Below are positions 8,173 to 17,612 of a stretch of 64,000 nucleotides of DNA, piece by piece. The notes under the pieces are model-generated. The model saw only the letters and a list, made by a program, of their open reading frames with translations. It searched no databases and was not told the origin of the DNA. Made by a program: the position numbers and the translations under genes. The stretch is taken from the NCBI GenBank assembly GCA_016789305.1, contig JAEURJ010000014.1, positions 434,001 through 498,000 of the forward strand. The letters are read 5' to 3'. Origin of the DNA: Anaerolineales bacterium (GTDB lineage: Bacteria > Chloroflexota > Anaerolineae > Anaerolineales > Villigracilaceae). Every line of letters begins with the position of its first letter. Within the stretch, counting starts at the first letter, position 1.

Positions 8173-9573
8173 ATGAGCGCAGAACTACAATCAAAAGACA
8201 TTCTTGCCAAGGCGGAGGCCTTGCGCAACAGCCTATCCTCAGGCTTCCGTGATGAGATCGTTAAGTCACTCTATACCGAAGCGGAGCATATTGCAAAACG
8301 CGCCGTCAAAACAGCGGCGGAAAAACGCTATGACCTTGACCAAAAAATAGACCGCCTTGTCACATCTCCCTGGACCGGTTTACCAATCATGCTTTTGTTG
8401 TTAACTGTCATCATCTGGCTCACGGTCTCCGGCGCAAATGTGGTCTCAGGCTGGATCGCCGTTGTCTTATTTGGCATTGGCGATTATGGCCGCGCATTAT
8501 TCAATCAGATCGGCATGCCGTGGTGGATCACAGGTTTCATTTGGGATGGCGTGTATCTCGGCCTGGCCTGGGTTGTTAGTGTGATGCTCCCGCCAATGAT
8601 GATATTTTTTCCCGCCTTCACCTTCATGGAAGACCTTGGCTATTTGCCGCGGGTGGCTTTCAACCTCGATTGGTTGTTCAAGAAATCCGGCGCACACGGC
8701 AAGCAATCCTTGACCATGGCGATGGGTTTCGGATGCAATGCCGCAGGCGTGATCGCGACTCGCGTGATCGACTCGCCCCGTGAACGATTGATTGCCATCC
8801 TGACCAACAATTTCGTCCCATGCAACGGGCGCTTCCCGACTTTAATTATGCTTGCCACTGTTTTCGTGGCAGCGGCCTTCCCCCCGGCATTGACCTCCTT
8901 CATCGCTGCTGGAACAGTTGTCGGCGTGGTATTGATCGGTGTCTTTTTTACATTTCTCGCTTCATGGATATTATCAAAAACGCTCCTAAAAGGAGAAGCA
9001 TCCGCATTCACATTGGAGCTGCCCCCCTACCGCCGCCCAAACGTCAGCCGAATTTTATACACTTCGATCATTGACCGCACCATCTTCGTTTTATGGCGCG
9101 CCATGCAAACTGCCGCCCCGGCCGGTGCGATCATTTGGATCATGGCAAACGTCTCTATCGGAGACTCAAACCTCGCCCGCGCCACCGCTGACTGGCTCAA
9201 TCCATTTGGGTTACTGCTCGGCCTTGATGGTGTGATCCTCCTCGCTTATATCATCGCCATCCCTGCAAACGAAATCGTGGTCCCAACCATGATGATGGTT
9301 TATATGGGCGCCGGTATGATGATCAATGGCCCAACCTCGAACAATGAGATCTTTGATCTACTGGTCAACGGCAACGGCTGGACCATGCTGACAGCGGTAA
9401 ACTTGATGCTGTTTGCCTTGCTGCATAATCCATGCGCAACAACCATCATGACGATTTATAAAGAAACAAAGAGTTATAAATGGGCGACATTGAGCGTGGT
9501 AATGACATTGGGTACAGCCTTCGTCGTGACGTTTCTCACCGCCAGTTTCGCCAGACTGATGGGCTGGGCATAA
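8173..9573 (+). CDS. feoB: FeoB membrane channel domain as a separate protein
   Basis: A 466-residue integral membrane protein equal to the C-terminal half of FeoB, which carries Fe2+ across the cytoplasmic membrane. After a soluble helical start (residues 1-65) come about eight helices with the FeoB gate motifs: FGCNAAGVIATRVIDSPRER, then NNFVPCNGRFPTL with its conserved cysteine, and near the C-terminus LHNPCATTIMTIYKETKS with the second gate cysteine. ATG 8173 follows the GTPase stop by one nucleotide, so the two halves are tightly co-translated. No frameshift is needed to explain the split, since each half has clean ends. Confidence 0.92.
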   Translation: MSAELQSKDILAKAEALRNSLSSGFRDEIVKSLYTEAEHIAKRAVKTAAEKRYDLDQKIDRLVTSPWTGLPIMLLLLTVIIWLTVSGANVVSGWIAVVLFGIGDYGRALFNQIGMPWWITGFIWDGVYLGLAWVVSVMLPPMMIFFPAFTFMEDLGYLPRVAFNLDWLFKKSGAHGKQSLTMAMGFGCNAAGVIATRVIDSPRERLIAILTNNFVPCNGRFPTLIMLATVFVAAAFPPALTSFIAAGTVVGVVLIGVFFTFLASWILSKTLLKGEASAFTLELPPYRRPNVSRILYTSIIDRTIFVLWRAMQTAAPAGAIIWIMANVSIGDSNLARATADWLNPFGLLLGLDGVILLAYIIAIPANEIVVPTMMMVYMGAGMMINGPTSNNEIFDLLVNGNGWTMLTAVNLMLFALLHNPCATTIMTIYKETKSYKWATLSVVMTLGTAFVVTFLTASFARLMGWA

Positions 9574-9611
9574 CTAAAATACAACAAATTAAACCCTCTC
9601 AAAATTTTATC

Positions 9612-9658
9612 TTGACAGGGTTTAATTTTGGGGCTAACATATGAACACTTGCTCATAT
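9612..9658 (+). promoter_or_regulatory. Zinc-operon promoter with SmtB/ArsR operator
   Basis: TTGACA (9612-9617), a 17-nt spacer and TAACAT (9635-9640) form a promoter. From its -10 runs the dyad ATATGAACACTTGCTCATAT (9639-9658). This matches the ATATGAACA-NN-TGTTCATAT operator of zinc-responsive SmtB/CzrA repressors with one mismatched pair. The ArsR-type gene starts 8 nt later, implying autoregulation. Confidence 0.82.
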
Positions 9659-9666
9659 ATTCAATT

Positions 9667-9957
9667 ATGAAACTAACAGAACTCAAAGCCATCCAACTCG
9701 CCGAACTCTTTAGCGCCCTCAGTGACGCCAGCCGCATTCGCATCATTTCCCTGCTCATTGAAGGAGAGATGAGCGTCGGCGCTCTGGCAGAAGGCCTTAA
9801 AATGACCGAGTCCGCCGTTTCGCATCAATTGCGCGGATTAAGACAAATGCATTTGGTTCGCACGCGAAAATCAGGCAGACAGGTCTTCTATAGTCTCGAT
9901 GATGATCATGTGGCACGCCTGTTTTCTCTGGGGCTTGATCACATTCAACACGGGTAA
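9667..9957 (+). CDS. ArsR/SmtB-family metal-responsive repressor
   Basis: A 96-residue winged-helix repressor. The recognition helix region is MTESAVSHQLRGLRQMHLV (about residues 44-62), followed by the wing RKSGRQVFYSL. The C-terminal DDDHVARLFSLGLDHIQH carries the Asp/His pair at the start and histidines at the end of the alpha-5 helix, the zinc site of SmtB/CzrA; the alpha-3 CxC site of arsenic or cadmium sensors is absent. It should release the 9639-9658 operator when zinc (or a similar divalent ion) is in excess. It precedes the P-type ATPase by 5 nt. ATG 9667 is chosen because the upstream part of the frame overlaps the operator. Confidence 0.87.
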   Translation: MKLTELKAIQLAELFSALSDASRIRIISLLIEGEMSVGALAEGLKMTESAVSHQLRGLRQMHLVRTRKSGRQVFYSLDDDHVARLFSLGLDHIQHG

Positions 9958-9962
9958 ATAAA

Positions 9963-12056
9963 ATGGACAATATCCAAACCATTGAAGTCCCCATCGCAGG
10001 CATGGACTGTACGGAATGCACACAACATGTCCAGCACGCCATTTCAAATTTAAGCGGCGTGCAAAAAGTGGACGTGTTCCTCTCCTCTGAAAAAGCCATC
10101 ATTCAACTTGACCCATTGCTTGTAAAAATGAACGATATTCGCAAAGCAGTGACAGGCGCGGGTTATTCGGTGCCGCAGCAAAACGGAGAAAACAAAAGCC
10201 AGACGGCTGTGCTTGGCGATTTCTCGCGCCGCATGCTCACTGCATTGGGTCTGGCCTTTGGCGCGATCATTCTGCTGGTTGTTGCAGGCGAATGGCTTGG
10301 GCTGCTGGATGGTTTAACTCAGATCGTCCCCTTCCCTATTGGCGTGGGGTTGGTGTTGATCGGTGGCTCGCCGATATTCTTCAACGTCATCCGCGCGGCG
10401 CTGAAAAGACAAGTTATCTCACATACGCTCATGTCAATTGGCGCGTTCGCCGCATTATTCGTCGGCGAGTGGACAACCGCCATGGTCGTCGTTTTCTTCA
10501 TGCACATTGGTAACTACACCGAAAGACTCACCACCGAAGGCGCGCGCCGCGCAGTCAAAGACCTCGCTGCACTTGCACCACAAACTGCGCGAGTGGAGAT
10601 GGACGGTGAAGAAAAAGATTTCCCCATTTCTGAAGTAAAAAATGAACACATTGTCGTTATTCGGCCTGGCGAAAAAATTCCTGTTGATGGTGAAGTCATC
10701 TCGGGGCACGGGGCAGTGAATCAAGCGTCAGTGACAGGAGAGTCAATGCCCGTGGAAGCAGGCGTCGGGTCGCGTGTGTTCGCGGCAACGCTGCTTAAGC
10801 AGGGAACTCTCAAAGTCCGCACGCAGGCCGTTGGGGCAGAGTCTGCTTTCGGGCGCGTCATCAAAATGGTGGAAGAAGCCGAACTGCACCGCGCCAATGT
10901 GCAACAGTTTGCAGATAAATTCAGCGCATATTATTTGCCCATTGTGATGAGCATTGCCGCGCTCACATTTTTATTCAGCCGCAACCCGCTTGCCACCGCA
11001 GCAGTTTTGCTCGTAGCTTGTTCATGCACCATCGCGCTCGCCACACCCATCGCCATGCTCGCAACCATTGGCGCAAATGCAAAGCACGGCGTGCTGATCA
11101 AAGGCGGAAAATATTTGGAAACGCTTGCACGCGCTGATGTTTTATTGATAGATAAAACTGGGACGTTGACGCTGGGAAAGCCGATCGTGACGGATATCAT
11201 TTCATTGAACGGCATCGACGAAGCCTCGCTTCTTTCCGCCGCCGCATCTGCTGACTGTTACTCCGAGCATCCCCTCGCTGACGCATTGCGCCGCTCCGCG
11301 CACGAACGCGGATTGCAATTGCAGGAAGCAACGAATTTCGAATCGCTTGCAGGCATGGGCGTGCGTGCAAATGTGAACGGTGCAACAATCACAGTCGGAA
11401 AGCAATCCCTGTTGAAAGGGTTTGCCCCGCCAACGCCGGCACAGACTTTGGAAGCACAAGGCAAAACAGTTTTATTCGTTTCAAAAGATGGAAAGCTCGC
11501 AGGCCTGATCGCCGCATCAGATACTTTGCGAAGCGAAGTTCCAGACGCATTACAGGAAGCGAAACGGCTCGGCATCAAAAAGATCGAGCTGCTAACTGGT
11601 GACAACGAACAAGTTGCATCTTCAGTTGGCAATTCATTGTGCATATCGTTCCGCGCAAACCTTTTGCCCGAAGATAAAATTCGCATCGTCAAAGAATATC
11701 AATCTCAGGGGCACATCGTTGTCATGGTCGGCGATGGTGTCAACGATGCGCCCGCGCTCGCACAAGCAAATATTGGCATCGCGATGAAAACTGGTACGGA
11801 TATCGCCGTTGAAGCCGCTCACATCACCCTCATGCATGAGGATTGGATGTTGGTCCCGCAGGTCATCGCAACCGCACAACGCACCATGCGCGTTGTAAAA
11901 GGCAATCTTGGTTTCACTGCCGCATACAATATAATCGGTCTTGCACTGGCAGCATTCGGTTTTCTTCCACCCATGCTCGCCGCCGCCCTGCAATCCATCC
12001 CTGATTTGGGAATCCTCGGCAATTCGGCAAGATTGTTGCATCAAAAGGGCAAATAA
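9963..12056 (+). CDS. P1B-type heavy-metal efflux ATPase with CSC membrane motif
   Basis: A 697-residue P-type ATPase. An N-terminal HMA domain has GMDCTEC (metal cysteines 16 and 19). The transduction motif TGES, phosphorylated Asp397 in DKTGTLT, the SEHPLA motif of P1B pumps and GDGVNDAPAL are all present. The transmembrane metal motif, normally CPC or SPC, reads Cys353-Ser354-Cys355, so the conserved proline is replaced by serine. Context (SmtB-like repressor before it, CDF exporter after it) points to zinc/cadmium/lead export, but the motif change leaves ion specificity open. The stop codon overlaps the next ATG by one base. Confidence 0.88.
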   Translation: MDNIQTIEVPIAGMDCTECTQHVQHAISNLSGVQKVDVFLSSEKAIIQLDPLLVKMNDIRKAVTGAGYSVPQQNGENKSQTAVLGDFSRRMLTALGLAFGAIILLVVAGEWLGLLDGLTQIVPFPIGVGLVLIGGSPIFFNVIRAALKRQVISHTLMSIGAFAALFVGEWTTAMVVVFFMHIGNYTERLTTEGARRAVKDLAALAPQTARVEMDGEEKDFPISEVKNEHIVVIRPGEKIPVDGEVISGHGAVNQASVTGESMPVEAGVGSRVFAATLLKQGTLKVRTQAVGAESAFGRVIKMVEEAELHRANVQQFADKFSAYYLPIVMSIAALTFLFSRNPLATAAVLLVACSCTIALATPIAMLATIGANAKHGVLIKGGKYLETLARADVLLIDKTGTLTLGKPIVTDIISLNGIDEASLLSAAASADCYSEHPLADALRRSAHERGLQLQEATNFESLAGMGVRANVNGATITVGKQSLLKGFAPPTPAQTLEAQGKTVLFVSKDGKLAGLIAASDTLRSEVPDALQEAKRLGIKKIELLTGDNEQVASSVGNSLCISFRANLLPEDKIRIVKEYQSQGHIVVMVGDGVNDAPALAQANIGIAMKTGTDIAVEAAHITLMHEDWMLVPQVIATAQRTMRVVKGNLGFTAAYNIIGLALAAFGFLPPMLAAALQSIPDLGILGNSARLLHQKGK

Positions 12057-13003
12057 TGTCAAATCATTCCCACACCCACTCCCATTTCGGTGAGATTGCC
12101 AGTCAAACTACAAAGCGCCTTGCCCTTTCCCTGGGATTGACCGCTATATTTGTGGTCATCGAAGTCATTGCTGGAATTTTTGGAAACAGCCTCGCTTTAC
12201 TGACCGACGCCGCCCATAATTTCACCGATGTGATCGCATTGGGACTCAGCTGGTACGCGCTTCGTCTCGCCACCCAGCCTGCCAACGCAGGCAAGACATT
12301 CGGTTACCACCGGGCGGGAATCCTGGTTGCGTTGGCAAATTCGGCCACTCTGGTCCTTATCTCACTGGGGATCTTCTATGAGGCGTACCATCGTTTTATT
12401 GCCCCGCCTGAAGTCAATGCGCCCATTCTGGTTGGTGTTGGCGTCATTGCCTTTCTGATCAACGCTGGCACGGCCTGGCTTGTCAAAAGTGGCAGCGAAC
12501 ACGACCTAAATCTACGCAGTGCATTTCTACATTTAATGGGAGATGTCTTGTCCACGCTTGGTGCGGTGATCGCAGGTGTCATTATTGCCTTTACCAATTG
12601 GAACTGGCTGGACCCTCTTGTCAGTGTTTTGATCGGCGCACTCATCCTCTGGAATGCCTGGGGGATTCTACGTCAGGCAATTCACATCCTGCTGGAAAGC
12701 ACCCCTGAAAGTATTGACATCGACATAATGGTGAATGACATTACCAAAGTGGAAGGAGTTCAAGGTGTTCACGATCTGCACGTCTGGAGCATCAACGAAA
12801 GCCTGCGCGCCCTATCCGCCCACATTGTCACAGACGATATTTCAATCAGCGAAGGAACCCCAATCCAAAACTCGATCAACGAGGTTCTTGCACACAAATA
12901 CAATATTCACCACGCAACTTTACAACTGGAATGCGAAGGATGCCATGAAAACATCCTGTTTTGTGAAATAAAAGAACACCAGCATGAACATGTAAACAGA
13001 TAA
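12056..13003 (+). CDS. Cation diffusion facilitator (CzcD/ZitB-type) metal exporter
   Basis: A 315-residue CDF transporter that exchanges cytoplasmic zinc-type ions for protons. It has a histidine-rich N-terminus, six membrane helices with the two metal-site motifs HNFTD (helix II) and HLMGD (helix V), and a cytoplasmic C-terminal domain with GVHDLHVWSI. A His/Cys-rich end (LECEGCHENILFCEIKEHQHEH) adds potential metal ligands. It is the last gene of the ArsR-ATPase-CDF operon and overlaps the ATPase stop (TAATG). Confidence 0.93.
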   Translation: MSNHSHTHSHFGEIASQTTKRLALSLGLTAIFVVIEVIAGIFGNSLALLTDAAHNFTDVIALGLSWYALRLATQPANAGKTFGYHRAGILVALANSATLVLISLGIFYEAYHRFIAPPEVNAPILVGVGVIAFLINAGTAWLVKSGSEHDLNLRSAFLHLMGDVLSTLGAVIAGVIIAFTNWNWLDPLVSVLIGALILWNAWGILRQAIHILLESTPESIDIDIMVNDITKVEGVQGVHDLHVWSINESLRALSAHIVTDDISISEGTPIQNSINEVLAHKYNIHHATLQLECEGCHENILFCEIKEHQHEHVNR

Positions 13004-13040
13004 AGAAGAGCCGCCACTTTAAAAGTGGCGGCTCTTCTTT
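13002..13040. terminator. Terminator after the zinc operon
   Basis: A long hairpin (AAAGAAGAGCCGCCACTTT and its complement, one-base loop) begins within the CDF stop codon and ends in TTCTTT. It sits between convergent genes. Confidence 0.88.
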
Positions 13041-13056
13041 ATCATTCAATCCATAT

Positions 13057-13320
13057 TTAATATTCAGCAAAATACACCAAAAAAGAGTAGATGATTGCAG
13101 TCATCACCCCAATGACCGACAGTGACATTCCAACGGCAGCCGTGGTTTTTCTGTCCGATCTTCTACCGTACACGCCGGCCACAATCCCAAATCCTCCCAT
13201 CACACAACCGAGGGCAGGAACGATCGCGCTGCACAAACTTAATACGCCTAACGCGGCTGAAGCAACCGCATAAAACCTATGCAACCGTTCTTCCGGATCC
13301 GGCTCGCTATTGATGTCCAA
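13057..13320 (-). CDS. Small DUF4190-like membrane protein downstream of uvrB
   Basis: An 87-residue protein with a charged N-terminus (DPEERLHRFY) and two hydrophobic helices (about 17-47 and 60-84) separated by GRRSDRKTT. The layout resembles DUF4190-type two-helix proteins; its function is unknown. It starts with TTG at 13320, 2 nt after the uvrB stop, and uses a GAGG ribosome site inside the uvrB 3' end, so it is co-expressed with uvrB. Confidence 0.65.
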   Translation of the reverse strand: MDINSEPDPEERLHRFYAVASAALGVLSLCSAIVPALGCVMGGFGIVAGVYGRRSDRKTTAAVGMSLSVIGVMTAIIYSFLVYFAEY

Positions 13321-13322
13321 GG

Positions 13323-15356
13323 TTAAGCCTCTTCACCGCTGAGCAATTTAATTCTTTCCCAAGGTTTCAACTTCTCATCGTCTGCAAGCAGACTCTTTAA
13401 TTCATATAGCTCATCGCGCAAGGCAGCCGCCTTCTCAAATTCAAGATTCTTGGCAGCCTCTTTCATTTGTTTTTCCATTTCATGAACCACTTGCATCAAT
13501 TCGTTACGAGGCAGGTTGCCATTAACTTTATACTCGCCTTTCCCTTCACCAACTGCTTTTGCAGTCAACTCCTCGGTTAAATCATGGATCGCCTTGGTAA
13601 TGCTGATCGGCACAATTCCATTCTCTTCGTTATATTTCACCTGTTTCGCGCGACGGCGATTGGTCTCCTCAATGGCACGAGTCATCGAGTCGGTCATTTT
13701 GTCAGCATACATGATGACACGTCCATTGGAATTGCGCGCCGCACGGCCGATCGTTTGCAGGAGTGCGGTATCTGAACGCAGAAAACCCTCCTTATCCGCA
13801 TCTAAAATGGCAACAAGGGAAACTTCGGGCAGGTCAAGACCTTCGCGCAACAGGTTGATACCCACCAGAACATCAAAAGTTCCCAAACGTAAATCACGCA
13901 GGATCCCAATTCGTTCAAGTGTCTCCACTTCTGAATGTAAATACTGGACTTTGATCCCCAGCTCGTGCAAATACTTCGTCAAATCTTCTGACATTCTCTT
14001 TGTCAAAGTCGTGACTAAAACACGCTCGTGTCGTTCTACCCTTTGCCCGATCTCCCCGACCAGATCATCCACCTGGCCTTTGGTTGGGCGCACCTCCACC
14101 TGCGGATCAACAAGTCCTGTTGGGCGGATAATCTGTTCCACAATTTGTTCCGCCTTTTTTAATTCATAAGGCCCCGGTGTGGCCGACGTATAAATGGTGT
14201 TGCCCATCACTTCTTCGAATTCATCAAATTTGAGCGGGCGATTATCCATGGCACTTGGCAACCGGAATCCGTATTCCACAAGCGTTTCCTTGCGGGCGCG
14301 GTCACCGTTATACATACCGCGAATCTGTGGAACCGACATGTGGCTTTCATCGATAACCAGTAAATAATCACTGGGCAAAAAGTCGATCATGGTCCATGGA
14401 TGAGTACCGGCTGCACGACGATCAAAGTGACGGGAATAATTTTCAATACCAGAGCAGTACCCCACTTCCTTCAACATTTCCAGGTCATAACGGGTCCGTT
14501 GTTCAAGGCGTTGCGCTTCCAGAATTCTGCCCGCCTCGCGATATTGGGCGAGCCTTTCCTGCAGCTCCATTTCAATATCGGAAATCGCCTCTTTTGTCTT
14601 TTCGGCATCCGTTAAATATTGCTTCGCCGGGAAGATCGAGATTTCTTTTGGTTCGTCAAAGATTTCGCCGGTCACCGGGCTAAATTGCATGATCCGCTCG
14701 ATTTCATCTCCAAAAAAGGCGATGCGATAGCCACGCTTTTCCTCGTAAGCGGGGATAATCTCCAGCGTATCGCCGCGCACACGGAAGGTGCCGGAGCGTA
14801 ATTCCATGTCATTCCGTTGATATTGCGATTCGATCAATCGCCTGAGCAACGCATTTCGACGATACAACTCACCCACCTTGAGGTTGACGGATCCTTTATT
14901 AAATTCCTCAGGATTTCCCAAACCGTAGATGCAGGAAACCGAAGCTACAATAATGACATCACGACGGGAAACAAGTGCGGTCGTCGCCGCAAGACGCATC
15001 CGCTCAATCTCTTCATTAATCTCTGTTTCTTTTTCAATGAACAGGTCATGCCGTGGGACATACGCTTCGGGTTGGTAATAATCGTAATAGGAAACAAAAT
15101 AGGAGACCGCATTCTCAGGAAAAAACTCTTTGAACTCAGCATACAATTGCGCGGCCAGGGTCTTGTTGTGAGCCATAATCAGTGCAGGCTTTTGCAATTC
15201 CTGAATAACCGATGCAATGGTAAACGTCTTGCCGGTACCCGTGGCACCAAGCAAAACTTGATTCTTCATGCCATTGCGTACGCCATCCACCAGACCGCGG
15301 ATGGCTTCGGGTTGGTCACCCATTGGGATAAAGGGAGCTTTTAGTTTGAAATCCAT
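13323..15356 (-). CDS. uvrB: Excinuclease ABC subunit B
   Basis: A 677-residue DNA repair helicase-like ATPase that loads at damage with UvrA and positions UvrC for incision. Walker A GATGTGKT is at residues 37-44. The beta-hairpin region [11 protein letters not shown], the [13 protein letters not shown]-like motif, TSATPGPYE, the helicase motif QTIGRAARN and the C-terminal UVR motif ([16 protein letters not shown]) are all present. Length and motifs are complete. It is transcribed divergently from the membrane protein gene at 15484. Confidence 0.98.
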   Translation of the reverse strand: MDFKLKAPFIPMGDQPEAIRGLVDGVRNGMKNQVLLGATGTGKTFTIASVIQELQKPALIMAHNKTLAAQLYAEFKEFFPENAVSYFVSYYDYYQPEAYVPRHDLFIEKETEINEEIERMRLAATTALVSRRDVIIVASVSCIYGLGNPEEFNKGSVNLKVGELYRRNALLRRLIESQYQRNDMELRSGTFRVRGDTLEIIPAYEEKRGYRIAFFGDEIERIMQFSPVTGEIFDEPKEISIFPAKQYLTDAEKTKEAISDIEMELQERLAQYREAGRILEAQRLEQRTRYDLEMLKEVGYCSGIENYSRHFDRRAAGTHPWTMIDFLPSDYLLVIDESHMSVPQIRGMYNGDRARKETLVEYGFRLPSAMDNRPLKFDEFEEVMGNTIYTSATPGPYELKKAEQIVEQIIRPTGLVDPQVEVRPTKGQVDDLVGEIGQRVERHERVLVTTLTKRMSEDLTKYLHELGIKVQYLHSEVETLERIGILRDLRLGTFDVLVGINLLREGLDLPEVSLVAILDADKEGFLRSDTALLQTIGRAARNSNGRVIMYADKMTDSMTRAIEETNRRRAKQVKYNEENGIVPISITKAIHDLTEELTAKAVGEGKGEYKVNGNLPRNELMQVVHEMEKQMKEAAKNLEFEKAAALRDELYELKSLLADDEKLKPWERIKLLSGEEA

Positions 15357-15467
15357 GACTTATTTTCTCTTTGAAGTTTAGGGAACACGTGTTCTATTTT
15401 ACTATATAGATGCACGAAAGGCCAGCAAAAGTGAAATCCAAAATCCGATTCAAATATTAAGTGCCTG

Positions 15468-15473
15468 TATAAT
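15468..15473 (+). promoter_or_regulatory. -10 box of a probably leaderless gene
   Basis: TATAAT lies 10 nt before the ATG at 15484 and no ribosome site separates them. Transcription would start 3-4 nt before the start codon. Confidence 0.55.
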
Positions 15474-15483
15474 CAGAAATAAT

Positions 15484-17547
15484 ATGAAAAAGATCCGACT
15501 TATTTTACAAAAAGTATCATTGTCAGAAAATAGCGGTTATGTAGCGCTTCTTGCAGCCTCCCTTCTTGGCTTTGGAGTAATGATCCCCAAGCTTGGCTTT
15601 TACATGGACGACTGGCCCTACGTCTTTTACGCATTCAACAAAGGCATTCCCAGTTTACAGGAAATGTTAGCCTACGACAGCCGCCCTTACGCTGCATGGC
15701 TTTATATGTTTGGCTTCTATACCTTGGGATTTAAACCTGCTTTATGGCATTTAATGTCACTTTTATTACGCCTTGGAATAGCCGTTTGCGCCTGGGCGTT
15801 ATTTAGAGCCATTTGGACAGATCGCAATAAAGAAGCACTCCAAATCGCATTGATTTTTTTATTGTATCCTTTTTTTTTGATGACCCCGGCACCCATTGCC
15901 TATACCCATATTTGGTTTGGATTTTTATCCCTAATTCTTTCGTTTCTATTGATGGTCCACGCATATAACTCCAAAAGATACAAGGCAATCTTTTTAACAA
16001 TCGCAGCATTACTGCTTGAGATGGTCCATTTATTTACCGGGGAATATTTTTCAGGGCTCGAATTTGTTCGTGTGGTGATTTTATGGAATCTGACAAGTCA
16101 ATGGGAAACCAGCTTGTCTCAAAAGGCAGGGCGGGTATTTCTAAATTGGCTGCCTTATGCACTTGTTTTGGGATTTTTCACTTATTGGCGCATTGTCTTA
16201 TACAAAAACCCAGTTGGAATATTTCGAAACTCGCCGGTGGTCCTTCAACAAATATTCATCGATCCAATAAAAACCATTTTTCTTTTAATTAATACATCAC
16301 TAAGGGATGCACTTTCAGTCCTGACCATCGGCTGGCAAAAAGCAGTCACAGCAGAGGTCTTGAGCTTTCTCTCCCCATTTGCATTTTTTCGGCTTGGGCT
16401 TGCATTCATAGGCTTTGTTTTGGTGTATTTCTACCTATCTCATCTCAGGCAAACTGTTGAGCATACCAACAACAATTGGAAGCAGAGTTCACTCATCCTC
16501 GCAATTTCATCGTTGCTCGTTGGAGGGCTTCCTATTTGGCTGCTTGGACGATCCATTGCTGAAAGCAACAACATTGTTTCAGCATCCCGATTTGGCATTG
16601 CCACAACATTTGGCGCCTCCATATTCATATTTCTAGTCATTGATTATTTGATTGCGGAGAGAAAAAAGGTGGTTTTCTTTTCCTGTCTGATCGCCCTGGC
16701 CATCAACTTTCAGCTTAACAACGCAAAATTATTTGAGCATTCATGGGAAAAGCAGCAGGCTTTTTCTCAACAATTGATTTGGCGTGCCCCCACTCTAAAA
16801 TCCGGCACCGCAATATTGACCGACGAGGAAATAATCGGCTTTATGGGAGATTACGCTATCTCCTTTTCCGCAGCTGCATCATATCAATCCAAAGACATTC
16901 ATAATACGGTCCCCTATTGGTATTTTCCTTTTTATTACACCAATCCAGACGTCACTGAATTACTGCAAGGTACCCAACTACAAGCGGATAAGCTAAGTAT
17001 GCATTTTGAGGGTAATAGTAAGGACATGATATTAGTATCATTTAACCCTGAATTAAATCGATGCCTCTGGGTTTTGCAACCGCTGGATCACGACCTTCGT
17101 CTTGTTAACGAGGATATACGGCGGCTGAGTCCGGGTTCAAACATCAACCTCATACAGGAAAATAGCGGCCTAGAAACGTCCCTGCCTGAACAAATTTATG
17201 GCGGTCAAAACACTAAAACCTGGTGTTACTACTTCCAAAAGGCAGACCTTGCCAGGCAGTACAGCCGTTGGAAAGATATATTGAAGCTTTGGGATGAAGC
17301 AAATCTCGCAAAACTCCACGCAAACAACGGCTATGAATATATTCCATTTATAGAGGCTTTTGGTCACGAGGGGAATTGGGAGCAGGTTTCCTACCTGACA
17401 AAATCCGCCGACAAGATCACCGCATCACTTGAACCAAGTTTATGCTCCATGTTGGAGCGGCTTTCAACAGGCACCCCAAAATCAGAAGAACGGGATAATA
17501 CAATCAACAAATTAAAAGAAAATCTGAAATGTGAAAGCTATCAATGA
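15484..17547 (+). CDS. Large membrane protein, GT-C glycosyltransferase-like
   Basis: A 687-residue protein with about ten membrane helices in its first 420 residues and a soluble C-terminal part (about 430-687). Early in the chain, after the first helix, is YMDDWP: an acidic pair on the first extracytoplasmic loop, as in GT-C polyprenyl-phosphate-dependent glycosyltransferases. The soluble half ends in a TPR-like stretch (ARQYSRWKDILKLWDEANLAK). It probably transfers sugars outside the membrane, but no family is certain. The gene is AT-richer than its neighbours and is flanked by repair genes, with no glycan cluster nearby. Confidence 0.6.
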   Translation: MKKIRLILQKVSLSENSGYVALLAASLLGFGVMIPKLGFYMDDWPYVFYAFNKGIPSLQEMLAYDSRPYAAWLYMFGFYTLGFKPALWHLMSLLLRLGIAVCAWALFRAIWTDRNKEALQIALIFLLYPFFLMTPAPIAYTHIWFGFLSLILSFLLMVHAYNSKRYKAIFLTIAALLLEMVHLFTGEYFSGLEFVRVVILWNLTSQWETSLSQKAGRVFLNWLPYALVLGFFTYWRIVLYKNPVGIFRNSPVVLQQIFIDPIKTIFLLINTSLRDALSVLTIGWQKAVTAEVLSFLSPFAFFRLGLAFIGFVLVYFYLSHLRQTVEHTNNNWKQSSLILAISSLLVGGLPIWLLGRSIAESNNIVSASRFGIATTFGASIFIFLVIDYLIAERKKVVFFSCLIALAINFQLNNAKLFEHSWEKQQAFSQQLIWRAPTLKSGTAILTDEEIIGFMGDYAISFSAAASYQSKDIHNTVPYWYFPFYYTNPDVTELLQGTQLQADKLSMHFEGNSKDMILVSFNPELNRCLWVLQPLDHDLRLVNEDIRRLSPGSNINLIQENSGLETSLPEQIYGGQNTKTWCYYFQKADLARQYSRWKDILKLWDEANLAKLHANNGYEYIPFIEAFGHEGNWEQVSYLTKSADKITASLEPSLCSMLERLSTGTPKSEERDNTINKLKENLKCESYQ

Positions 17548-17584
17548 CACACTTCCCCGCGATATATCGCGGGGAAGTGTGTCA
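17545..17584 (+). terminator. 40-nt perfect palindrome, terminator
   Basis: A perfect 40-nt inverted repeat (half-site TGACACACTTCCCCGCGATA) begins at the TGA stop codon itself and is followed by TTTTG. It lies between convergent genes. Confidence 0.85.
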
Positions 17585-17612
17585 TTTTGAAACAGGAACA
17601 ACCGTCGGCGTG

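Noticed and set aside
7317..8173. Split FeoB as a sequencing frameshift
   Set aside because: Both halves have natural ends, the stop and next ATG are one base apart, and a spacer of non-conserved residues lies at the junction, so a genuine two-gene arrangement is more likely.
13516..14169. 217-codon frame antisense to uvrB
   Set aside because: The Arg/Ser-rich product is typical of reverse-strand translation of a conserved gene.
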